From an uncultured Odoribacter sp. (lineage in GTDB: Bacteria; Bacteroidota; Bacteroidia; Bacteroidales; Marinifilaceae), in assembly GCA_900548135.1 (NCBI GenBank), contig URJC01000157.1, positions 1 to 6,110 on the forward strand: a DNA stretch of 6,110 nucleotides, written 5' to 3'. Positions 1-6,025 of this stretch are shown here, one piece after another. The translations under genes and the position numbers were made by a program. The notes beneath the pieces are model-generated. The model searched no databases and was not told the DNA's origin. It was given only the letters and a program-made list of their open reading frames with translations. Numbering within the stretch: position 1 is the first letter of the stretch; each line of letters opens with the position of its first letter.

Positions 1-41
1 TACTAAAAAAGGCAACAGATCTTTTGTTTTTAATTGCGTGA

Positions 42-49
42 CAAAGTTA
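42..49 (-). promoter_or_regulatory. Possible leftward -7 promoter box (TAACTTTG)
   Basis: Read on the minus strand, these bases are TAACTTTG, an exact match to the Bacteroidota -7 consensus TAnnTTTG. I find no TTTG at the expected 19-21 base distance upstream, so only half of a promoter is visible. If real, it would drive a gene lying left of the window. The first 129 bases contain no gene, and I see no clear hairpin terminator behind the AraC-family gene that ends at 130. Confidence 0.2.
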
Positions 50-129
50 GTATGCCTTATACTTTCTACTGTTTTCCAATCGGTCCTATTGTTTGTCAAT
101 TTATTTTCGCATTCTCTTTAGGCTGTTTT

Positions 130-975
130 CTATTTGTTTTTTATCTGTTCCCTCAGTTCCTTAGGAGAGCATCCCAGGCATCTTTTGCAAAATCTGGAGA
201 AATTCGCTAAGGATGAAAAATCCAATTCATTGGCAATGGTCCCCAGTGGCAGGGCTGTGACTGAAAGTTTATACTTAATTTCCCCCAACAGTTGTTTCTG
301 CATCCATTCTGCCGGCGTTTCTCCGAATTCTGCATTAAATTGCCTTTTAAATGCGGAAATGGAAAGTCCGCAGACCGAAGCCAACTCTTTCACCGTTCTG
401 CATCCTTTGTAATTATCCAGAACTTTATTTTTGAAATCCTGCGATTGCCCGATAATCGGGTAGAAGAAATTTGCCACTTCCGGCTTGGAATAGTAAAAAC
501 GGATATTCCAAAACAGTTCTTTGAGCTTTATTTCATGAAAATGGATACAATTTGCCCCGTCTTCCAGGTAACAGACCAAAAGTTCAAGAAATTTAGATAA
601 ACGATCTCTTATTTCGAGAGGTTCCATGCGATATTCGATGATATCCTTGAAATGATATAGTTCCGAAAAAGAAGCTTTTTGGCAAGACCAAATCCCTCCC
701 TCGAACATGGCAGTTATTACTTCGCATTTTTCCAACGCGCACATGCTGAACAGGCTGTCACGGCAAAGAAATTCCATCTTGCCCTCTGATATTGTAAGCT
801 GAAAACCGTTACAGGAAAGCTGGAGATTTCCTTTCAAAACAAACAGAATGCAGTCCTTTATCAGTTGTTCTTCATGATTCAGTCCCTTATCGAATTTATA
901 GTGCCGGAATCCTTCCTGCATACATTTCGAATAATGATAGCATGACGTATGTTCGCTTAAATAAAATAGTTCCAT
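130..975 (-). CDS. AraC-family transcriptional regulator
   Basis: This 281-residue protein is a DNA-binding regulator of the AraC/XylS family. The C-terminal part (about residues 183-278) carries the two helix-turn-helix units. The first is around 194-215 (VKELASVCGLSISAFKRQF); the second is around 243-265, ending in the family's conserved tail with F259, F262 and the G-C-S-P stretch at 268-271 (usually G-x-S-P). The N-terminal part (1-180) resembles the divergent sensor half found in Bacteroidota AraC proteins, and its ligand cannot be inferred. The protein is rich in cysteine (15 of 281), including C263-x2-C266-x2-C269 in the DNA-binding domain. The start ATG is preceded by an A-rich leader with no strong Shine-Dalgarno site. 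The gene begins only about 17 bases after the last recognisable SusC-relic codon upstream, so its promoter must lie within former receptor coding sequence. The family call is firm; the target genes are unknown. Confidence 0.93.
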   Translation of the reverse strand: MELFYLSEHTSCYHYSKCMQEGFRHYKFDKGLNHEEQLIKDCILFVLKGNLQLSCNGFQLTISEGKMEFLCRDSLFSMCALEKCEVITAMFEGGIWSCQKASFSELYHFKDIIEYRMEPLEIRDRLSKFLELLVCYLEDGANCIHFHEIKLKELFWNIRFYYSKPEVANFFYPIIGQSQDFKNKVLDNYKGCRTVKELASVCGLSISAFKRQFNAEFGETPAEWMQKQLLGEIKYKLSVTALPLGTIANELDFSSLANFSRFCKRCLGCSPKELREQIKNK

Positions 976-992
976 TGTTTCTGTTTTTGTTG

Positions 993-1517
993 CTGATTGC
1001 TTTTACTGATTGAGTTAGTACGCCGGACAAAAATCTTGGCACTTCTTCCGGGGGACATGGCTGTTCTCGACGTAGACACCACTGATACCCCTAATGGGTA
1101 TCGGTAACCTTGGTAATAAACTGGCCTTTGAATTTTTTGTTGTCCGGCATAGCTAATGAACCAGCCCTATCCGCTTTTCTTACAGTGTTATAACTAATAA
1201 TAGCTTCCTCATTGAGAATTTCGGTATCCTCCTTCAAAACGGTGTTTAATACTCCTCCTGTCCAAGAAATCTCTTGGATTTGGTAACCGACATAAGAAAC
1301 AACGATGATATTGCTTTTTTTTACGTTCTTCAAGGAAAAATAACCCTCGAACCCCATGATACTGCCATTCATTGTTTTTTTTGACAAGCACGGAGGTGCC
1401 GATAATACTTTCACTATTGGTATCTTTGACAGCTCCTTGACAAATATCACTTATAAATCCGGTTAGGAACAAAACAGGACTCCATAAGGCTAATTTACTT
1501 TTTATATTTATATACAT
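993..1517 (-). pseudogene. Decayed 5' fragment of a SusC/RagA-type TonB-dependent receptor
   Basis: On the minus strand, ATG at 1517 opens a signal-peptide-like sequence (MYINIKSKLALWSPVLFL). It is followed by the start of a carboxypeptidase-regulatory-like domain (GAVKDTNSESIIGTSVLVKK), as in SusC-type outer-membrane receptors. The frame then breaks at an eight-base A run (T8 on the plus strand at 1375-1382); removing one A restores the family pattern (VKKTMNGSIMGFEGYFSLKN, then IIVVSYVGYQIQEI). The domain and the start of the plug region continue to a stop at 1091-1093, just after ITKVTD. Beyond it, two other frames carry further plug-like pieces (GISGVYVEN, then SAKIFVRRTNSISKSNQ) up to about 993, where homology ends beside the AraC start. 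The usual VVVGYGT-like motif reads AIISYNT. SusC proteins are typically about 1000 residues, so most of the gene, including the barrel, is missing. At least three frame disruptions make this a pseudogene. Confidence 0.88.
1375..1382 (-). repeat. Eight-base A homopolymer at the frameshift site
   Basis: A run of eight T on the plus strand (A on the coding strand) sits exactly where the SusC-type reading frame breaks. With eight A the codons read L-V-K-K-N-N-E; with seven they read L-V-K-K-T-M-N and continue into the conserved domain. Slippage during replication is the likely cause. The additional lesions downstream argue that this is decay rather than a working on/off switch. Confidence 0.8.
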
Positions 1518-1814
1518 AGAATAATTATAAAATTACTAATCTCTAAATTCAATCTATAAGCTTTACCAACAAAGAATATGAGACTCTCCAAAGGCAAACA
1601 CATTATATAATAAACAGGAATATATTTATTGATATATGATACACAGTATGTTATCTGTTTTACAAAGAAAGAACATGCGGAAAGATAATCCGTTATCATT
1701 TTGGTTCTATGTTTTATCAATATAGTTTGGTGTTTGAATTATGTAACATATTATGCTTGATAAATATGATTGATTCCTCCATTGGAAGGTGAAAGATTTG
1801 TATAGTATAATGAG
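1518..1814. other. AT-rich intergenic stretch, no gene seen
   Basis: About 300 bases of clearly AT-rich sequence separate the two divergent pseudogenes. A 70-codon minus-strand open frame (1508-1720) crosses it, but it overlaps the SusC-relic start, has no recognisable motif, and its hydrophobic, Tyr/Ile-rich composition is what AT-rich noncoding DNA produces. I see no RNA gene, repeat array or strong hairpin. The low GC compared with the flanking genes fits acquired or relaxed DNA. Confidence 0.6.
1726..1759 (+). promoter_or_regulatory. Weak Bacteroidota-type promoter candidate before the broken gene at 1815
   Basis: TTTG at 1726-1729 is followed after 22 bases by TATGCTTG at 1752-1759, one mismatch from TAnnTTTG. 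The spacer is slightly longer than the usual 19-21. It would place a transcript start about 45-50 bases ahead of the ATG at 1815. In AT-rich DNA such matches arise easily, so this is only a candidate. Confidence 0.2.
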
Positions 1815-2284
1815 ATGATTCAGAAAGATTTCTATGTTCCATGTAATTGATCAACGTATACTATAGAAAACGGGAAAGCCAAGCATTACAAAAAGACCTA
1901 TCCCATTTATGAAGAATCCGATGAATTTGCCTTCAAATATGGGGGAGATTATTTAAGTTAAATAAAAGGTATTATTGAAAGTGAATATCCGACACGGAAA
2001 ATTTTATTTACGTTGGAGGCAAATTGACTCAATATAAATGGATAGATGAGGAATTTGATAATGTATATGCGTTGCTTGATTTTACATATGATCAACAACT
2101 TAACAATTTGAATTTAAACTTGTTTGGAATAATTCTTGCGGATTACTTTGAAAATATTGAAGACCTTTTCCTTTATGATATTACCGGAAAACGTTCTGTT
2201 TATCTGCCAGAGAAAGTAAAAGTAAGTGGGATAGATGATGAAGATGGGGAAAAATATGAATATGAAATTTTCTATGAAAATTGA
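1815..2284 (+). pseudogene. Broken gene of unknown function (about 155 residues if repaired)
   Basis: From ATG at 1815 the frame reads MIQKDFYVPCN, a TGA stop (1848-1850), STYTIENGKAKHYKKTYPIY..., GGDYLS, a TAA stop (1959-1961), then IKGIIESEYP. Around 1988-1991 the coding sense moves to another frame (DTENFIYVGGKLTQYKWIDE...), which stays open to the stop at 2282-2284; one extra G there would join the two. The 86-codon open part that starts at a TTG (2024) is therefore better read as the C-terminal half of a damaged gene than as an independent one. The protein would be soluble, acidic and rich in Asp, Glu, Tyr and Asn, ending EYEIFYEN. I do not recognise the family. Its size, acidity and accessory setting resemble those of small immunity-type proteins, but no motif supports that. 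Confidence 0.6.
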
Positions 2285-2340
2285 TTCTTGACCAAACAAC
2301 CCTCCGGAAACTGATCATCTGTCTTTATTGTGTGTATAAG

Positions 2341-2360
2341 CGGCTGGTTAGAGCACATGA
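2341..2360 (+). other. tRNA D-arm-like fragment
   Basis: The bases CTGGTTAGAGCAC (2344-2356), followed by ATGA, match the common bacterial tRNA D-loop, D-stem 3' side and start of the anticodon stem. The usual preceding TAGCTCAG is only partly present as TAAGCGG, and no anticodon loop, GGTTC-type T arm or acceptor end follows. It cannot fold as a tRNA, so it is at most a relic, for example of an integration site. A chance match remains possible. Confidence 0.35.
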
Positions 2361-2362
2361 AG

Positions 2363-2399
2363 TGCCCCTAAAAGTTAGACAAAAAACTTTTAAGGGGCA
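2363..2399. repeat. Imperfect 37-base palindrome with TG...CA ends (IS3-type end relic or bidirectional terminator)
   Basis: The left arm TGCCCCTAAAAGTT (2363-2376) pairs with the right arm AACTTTTAAGGGGCA (2385-2399) with a single bulged A, leaving the loop AGACAAAA. The arm continuing into AGACA, with TG and CA at the outer tips, resembles the termini of IS3-family (IS150-type) elements as I remember them. No transposase and no matching target duplication flank it. It also lies between two convergent genes (ends at 2284 and 2414), where a two-way terminator would fit, although the U tract expected after the stem is poor on both strands. The hairpin is certain by sequence; its origin is inferred. 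Confidence 0.5.
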
Positions 2400-2413
2400 G
2401 GGACTGTTCCTTT

Positions 2414-3478
2414 TTACTTTTTCATTCGGAAAAGTTTTTCAAATCGTTTTATCTTTTCTTCATCCTTGCGGTGGCAGATCATCAGGTAGTGATCTTTTTC
2501 AGCAATAATAAGGTCATCCACCCCTTGTATGATTACATTTTTCCGGGGAGGGACATTGACAATACAATTGTGTGTGTCATTTAGGATCACTTTCTCAGAA
2601 TTCGATACATTGTTGTAGTCATCTTTTTTACAGAGTGCATGAAATGCGTGCCAGGTACCTACGTCTGACCAACCAAAATTTCCTTTTAAAACATAAACAT
2701 GCTGGGATTTTTCCATAATACCCACATCAATAGAAATGTTATGGCATTGGCCATATACGCTTTTTATAAAGGTAGGTTCTGCGGGCGTATTTAATTTACA
2801 GTCTGTATTGAATAGAGCGTGCAAGTCAAACATGTGAGTTTTGAACTCACGGATGATATCCCGGACACTCCAGATGAAAATCCCGGCATTCCATAAAAAC
2901 TCGTCTGAGTCATAAAACATCTTGGCTAATTCTGCATTCGGTTTTTCGGTAAAAGTCTTTACTTCGGAAATTTTTCCCGAGGAATTTTTGGATTTGACTT
3001 GAATATAGCCGTATTCGGTTTCGATACGGCTCGGAGTTATCCCCACTGTCAGTAAACCGCCTTGTTTTTCTACGAATTCCATTCCGTCTTTCAAATCCTG
3101 AAGGTAGGCCAGATCGTTCGTGATAAAGTGATCCGAGGGAATCGTTACCATGTAGGCTTCCGGATTTATAATATGAATCTTGTAGGCTGCATAAGCAATA
3201 CATGTGGCTGTATTCCGGACATAAGGTTCTTTCAGAATATTCTCGTTGGGAATTTCAGGGATTTGCTTTCTGGTGATTTCTTCGTATTCTTCACCTGTGA
3301 CAATAAAAATTCGGTGATTGGGGAAAATTTGTGCGATTCGCTCATAGGTTTGACGAATAAAGCTTTTGCCTGTATGCAGGATATCAGAAAATTGTTTCGG
3401 ACAATGCTGGTTACTTACTGGCCAGAAACGATTTCCAATACCACCAGCCATGATAACACAGTATGAATTTGGATTCAT
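2414..3478 (-). CDS. manC: Mannose-1-phosphate guanylyltransferase
   Basis: This 354-residue cytoplasmic enzyme should make GDP-mannose from mannose-1-phosphate and GTP, feeding capsule, O-antigen or protein glycosylation with mannose and fucose units. The nucleotidyltransferase signature is clear at residues 11-30 (AGGIGNRFWPVSNQHCPKQF). It is followed by PSDHFI (114-119, D116 the likely metal ligand), GITPSRIETEYGYI (146-159), FTEKP (176-180), WNAGIF (196-201), DVGIMEKS (251-258) and GNFGWSDVGTW (266-276). The length fits the short, single-function class; the phosphomannose isomerase domain of the longer two-domain enzymes is absent. A small part after residue 290 resembles the left-handed helix linker of the family. 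The ATG at 3478 directly precedes the N-terminal strand that leads into the signature. The gene is transcribed away from the Mla-type operon and converges on the decayed region. The function is secure; the symbol follows the family. Confidence 0.95.
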   Translation of the reverse strand: MNPNSYCVIMAGGIGNRFWPVSNQHCPKQFSDILHTGKSFIRQTYERIAQIFPNHRIFIVTGEEYEEITRKQIPEIPNENILKEPYVRNTATCIAYAAYKIHIINPEAYMVTIPSDHFITNDLAYLQDLKDGMEFVEKQGGLLTVGITPSRIETEYGYIQVKSKNSSGKISEVKTFTEKPNAELAKMFYDSDEFLWNAGIFIWSVRDIIREFKTHMFDLHALFNTDCKLNTPAEPTFIKSVYGQCHNISIDVGIMEKSQHVYVLKGNFGWSDVGTWHAFHALCKKDDYNNVSNSEKVILNDTHNCIVNVPPRKNVIIQGVDDLIIAEKDHYLMICHRKDEEKIKRFEKLFRMKK

Positions 3479-3533
3479 GCGTATGGTTTTATTTAAGTTT
3501 AATTCTTTATTATCTTGCGTTCAAAAGTTATAC

Positions 3534-3566
3534 CAAATATAGCACTTTTTTGTTTGAATCCTGAAA
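3534..3566 (-). promoter_or_regulatory. Candidate promoter of the mannose-1-phosphate guanylyltransferase gene
   Basis: On the minus strand TTTC (3563-3566) is followed after 21 bases by TATATTTG (3534-3541). The -7 box matches TAnnTTTG exactly and the -33 box has one mismatch. The predicted transcript would have a leader of roughly 50 bases before the ATG at 3478. Position and spacing fit a Bacteroidota housekeeping promoter. Confidence 0.4.
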
Positions 3567-3694
3567 TTTCTTATATGAAAACGGTGTTGCCTCTTTTTTA
3601 CAGTTGTGTATGTCGTAATTCCATGAATAATTTATATTTTTACCTTAAATTTCCGCTCTATATCATTTGCTGGGAATTTTTAATTTACAGAAAT
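3567..3694 (+). other. Leader region of the Mla-type operon
   Basis: The 216-base divergent intergenic region (3479-3694) must hold the plus-strand operon promoter, but I find no convincing TTTG / TAnnTTTG pair. The nearest -7-like string is TAAATTTC at 3646-3653, without a partner box. The in-frame open sequence upstream of 3695 is judged noncoding. The bases before the ATG at 3695 are A/T-rich (TTTACAGAAAT), with no Shine-Dalgarno site, as is common in this phylum. Confidence 0.4.
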
Positions 3695-4432
3695 ATGAAG
3701 TTTTTATACCGACTGGGACAATATATTATTTTTATTCGAAAAGCTTTTTCACGACCGGAAAAAAGAAAGGTGTACCTAAAGGAATTGGTGCAGGAATTTG
3801 AAAAATTGGGTTTGAATTCTATTGTTCTGGTGGTCATTATATCTTTTTTTATTGGTGCAGTTTTGACTTTGCAGACTGCTTATAATATGCAAAGTCCTTT
3901 GTTGCCCCGCTATTTGATAGGTTATCTTACCCGGGAAACCATGTTACTGGAATTTTCTTCTACCATCGTGAGTTTGATTTTGGCTGGTAAGATAGGGAGT
4001 AATATTGCTTCGGAAATAGGTAGTATGCGGATTACTGAGCAGATAGAGGCTTTGGAAACCATGGGAATAAATTCGATTTCTTATCTGGTGGGACCTAAAA
4101 TATTGGCTTCTTTTGTGATCAACCCGATCCTTTATATTTTTAGCGTGTTCATCGGTATTTTAGGGGGAATCATTTCCGGTTTGGTTAGTGGAGTAGTAAA
4201 TTTTGAAGACTTTGTTTACGGATTACACTTTTCTTTTAATCCTTATTATGTGACTTATTCTATTGTGAAAACTTTGTTTTTTGCTTTTATCTTCACTTCT
4301 ATACCTGCATTCTATGGTTATTATGTGCAGGGAGGGGCACGTGAGGTTGGAAAGGCTGGTACCAAGGCGGTTGTTGATAGTAGTATTGCTATCTTGACAG
4401 CAAATCTTATATTAACCCAAATTATGTTGTAA
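3695..4432 (+). CDS. mlaE: MlaE-type ABC transporter permease
   Basis: This 245-residue inner-membrane protein is the permease of an MCE/Mla-type lipid ABC transporter, which moves phospholipids or related lipids between inner and outer membrane. An N-terminal amphipathic region (1-40) precedes a membrane helix at about 42-62. Next come a hydrophobic block around 85-100, the family's hallmark cytoplasmic coupling segment (S106-E-I-G-S-M-R-I-T-E-Q-I-E-A-L at 106-120), and further hydrophobic segments near 130-168, 188-210 and 226-245. I place the start at ATG 3695 (MKFLYRLGQ), which gives the usual family length. The frame is open back to a TTG at 3515, but that 60-codon extension is not family-like and would overlap the neighbouring promoter. 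The stop overlaps the ATPase start by one base (TAATG), indicating translational coupling. The family call is firm; the symbol is by homology to the Mla system. Confidence 0.92.
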   Translation: MKFLYRLGQYIIFIRKAFSRPEKRKVYLKELVQEFEKLGLNSIVLVVIISFFIGAVLTLQTAYNMQSPLLPRYLIGYLTRETMLLEFSSTIVSLILAGKIGSNIASEIGSMRITEQIEALETMGINSISYLVGPKILASFVINPILYIFSVFIGILGGIISGLVSGVVNFEDFVYGLHFSFNPYYVTYSIVKTLFFAFIFTSIPAFYGYYVQGGAREVGKAGTKAVVDSSIAILTANLILTQIML

Positions 4433-5184
4433 TGATAAGGACCGAAGGTTTGTATAAGTCTTTTGATAATAAAGTTGTGTTATCTGATATCAATGTTACT
4501 TTTGAGGCAGGTAAAGTGAACTTGATCATAGGTAAGAGTGGATCCGGTAAAACGGTTTTACTGAAGTCATTAATTGGTTTGCATACGATCGACCGGGGGC
4601 ATATCTATTATGGTGATCGGGATTTAACTAAAATGAATTCCAGGCAGATGAAAAAATTGAGGGAAGAAATCGGAGTCGTTTTTCAGGGAGGTGCTCTTTT
4701 TGATTCGCAGACTGTATTGGAAAATGTGATGTTTCCTTTGAATTTGTTCTCGGATTTATCCGAGAATGATAAACGGGAACGGGCACTTTTCTGCTTGCAG
4801 CGGGTAGATTTGAAAGATGCCGAAAACTTGTATCCTTCAGAAATTAGTGGGGGAATGAAAAAGAGAGTGGCTATTGCCCGGGCAATAGTACTGGAACCTA
4901 AATTTTTGTTTTGTGATGAACCTAATTCCGGTTTGGATCCCTTGACTTCTATTGTAATCGATAATTTGATCAGTGAAATTACTCACGAATATAATATGAC
5001 TACCGTTGTGAATACACATGATATGAATTCTGTATTTGAAATTGGTGAAAAAATAGTGTTTATTCATGAGGGAAGAAAAGAGTGGGAAGGAAGTAAGGAA
5101 ATCATTGCCCATACGGATAATCGTTTTCTGAACGATTTTATTTTTTCTTCAGAACTTTATAAGAAAATAAGAAGTAAGTTATGA
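4432..5184 (+). CDS. mlaF: MlaF-type ABC transporter ATP-binding protein
   Basis: This 250-residue cytoplasmic ATPase should power the adjacent MlaE-type permease. All ABC motifs are intact: Walker A GKSGSGKT (34-41), Q-loop Q85 in VVFQGGALFDS, signature ISGGMKKR (138-145), Walker B FLFCDEP (158-164) with catalytic E163, D-loop SGLDP (166-170), and switch histidine H196 in NTHDM. The Q-loop FQGGALFDS and the methionine in the signature (SGGM) are typical of the MlaF/Ttg2A subfamily. The ATG is shared with the permease stop (TAATG), and its own stop overlaps the following lipoprotein start (ATGA), so the three genes are surely cotranscribed. The length is close to that of other MlaF proteins (about 250-270 residues). 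The substrate cannot be read from the ATPase itself. Confidence 0.95.
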   Translation: MIRTEGLYKSFDNKVVLSDINVTFEAGKVNLIIGKSGSGKTVLLKSLIGLHTIDRGHIYYGDRDLTKMNSRQMKKLREEIGVVFQGGALFDSQTVLENVMFPLNLFSDLSENDKRERALFCLQRVDLKDAENLYPSEISGGMKKRVAIARAIVLEPKFLFCDEPNSGLDPLTSIVIDNLISEITHEYNMTTVVNTHDMNSVFEIGEKIVFIHEGRKEWEGSKEIIAHTDNRFLNDFIFSSELYKKIRSKL

Positions 5185-6014
5185 TAAGAAAATTAGTGAT
5201 CTGTACGTTTTTAGGATTTTCATTATTAGGATTAAGTAGTTGTCATAATGAGAAAGTTCCTTTAGATAAAGAACAATTTACAGCTTTGTTGATTGATATG
5301 CACCGGGTAGATGGAACTCTAGCTGTGAACAGGAATAAGAGGGGAGGAGATGAGTTGAAAAATTATGCTTACTACAACGATTTATTTCAGAAATATGGCA
5401 TTACAAAGGCAGATTTTGATACTTGTATGTATTATTATTCCGCACAGACGGTCTTGTTTGCAAAAATGTATGATGTTGTAATAGATAGTCTAAACAAGCA
5501 ATTGACCCAGGTAGATAAAGTGTTGCATGAACTGAAAGCAAATGACTCGGTGAATTATTTTCCTGTGCTGGACACGATTCCTTTGGATAGTATTTATACT
5601 GTAATGGTAGATAGTATTGTTCCGGGACTTTATAAGTTCAGTACTTCGATACGGTTTGATTCTGTCAGTCCTGAAAAACAGAGGCGGTTGGCTGCATTTT
5701 TTATTTCTGCGGATAATAAAGATACGCTAAGGGTGCAAAATATTACGGTAAGTCTGGATACTGTAAAGAAGAATTATAGTTGGAGTCAGTATGCCGATTC
5801 AGTTTATACCCGTTTAGAGATTCGGTTTATGGAGTTGATTCCACCGAAGAAACCGGCTAAAATTTATAAAAAGGGCAAATGGGTGGAACCGGAAAAAGAA
5901 AAAGTGGTGGATTTGAAAGCTTTTAAGGGTAAATCCTGGGATAACCGCTTGTTCCGGCCTTATATTTCGCGTGAAACTGAACAGCGTTTGAAACAAAGTA
6001 TACGTCGTAAATAA
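5181..6014 (+). CDS. DUF4296-like lipoprotein with long C-terminal extension
   Basis: This 277-residue protein begins with a lipoprotein signal peptide: a basic start MIRK, a hydrophobic core to residue 17, and the lipobox LSSC with C21 as the lipidated cysteine. It should therefore be anchored to a membrane facing the periplasm. Residues about 27-110 resemble DUF4296, a Bacteroidota helical domain (QFTALLIDMHRVDGTLA, then YYNDLFQKYGITKADFD and a C-terminal amphipathic helix near 92-115). The remaining 160 residues go well beyond the short DUF4296 proteins I know. They contain alternating, beta-like segments (150-220) followed by a basic, proline- and lysine-rich tail (221-277). The ATG overlaps the ATPase stop by four bases, which ties the protein to the Mla-type transporter. 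An accessory role in lipid transport is plausible but inferred. I assign the domain from remembered pattern, not from a search. Confidence 0.8.
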   Translation: MIRKLVICTFLGFSLLGLSSCHNEKVPLDKEQFTALLIDMHRVDGTLAVNRNKRGGDELKNYAYYNDLFQKYGITKADFDTCMYYYSAQTVLFAKMYDVVIDSLNKQLTQVDKVLHELKANDSVNYFPVLDTIPLDSIYTVMVDSIVPGLYKFSTSIRFDSVSPEKQRRLAAFFISADNKDTLRVQNITVSLDTVKKNYSWSQYADSVYTRLEIRFMELIPPKKPAKIYKKGKWVEPEKEKVVDLKAFKGKSWDNRLFRPYISRETEQRLKQSIRRK

Positions 6015-6025
6015 ATCTGATAAGT

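Noticed and set aside
46..1024. Short near-repeat GTTAGTAyGCC (46-56 and 1014-1024) flanking the AraC-family gene, as if it were an inserted cassette
   Set aside because: Ten of 11 bases match, but SusC homology runs past the right copy towards the regulator and does not resume beyond the left copy, which contradicts a target-duplication model. A chance match is more likely.
1508..1720. A 70-residue minus-strand hydrophobic open frame
   Set aside because: It overlaps the start of the SusC relic, has no recognisable motif or ribosome-binding context, and lies in AT-rich DNA that yields such frames by chance.
2024..2284. A separate 86-residue gene starting at TTG
   Set aside because: In-frame sensible sequence continues upstream of the TTG (DTENFIYVGGK), and the preceding pieces in the other frame look like the rest of the same protein, so it is treated as part of a pseudogene.
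2335..2420. An intact tRNA gene
   Set aside because: Only the D-arm region is recognisable; the anticodon stem-loop, T arm and acceptor stem are missing.
2910..3466. Open frames in other phases within the guanylyltransferase gene
   Set aside because: They overlap a firmly identified enzyme gene and show no family resemblance.
3515..3694. A 60-codon N-terminal extension of the permease starting at a TTG
   Set aside because: The extension is not like MlaE proteins, begins at a weak codon inside the divergent promoter region, and the ATG at 3695 gives the normal length and a typical MKFLYRLGQ start.
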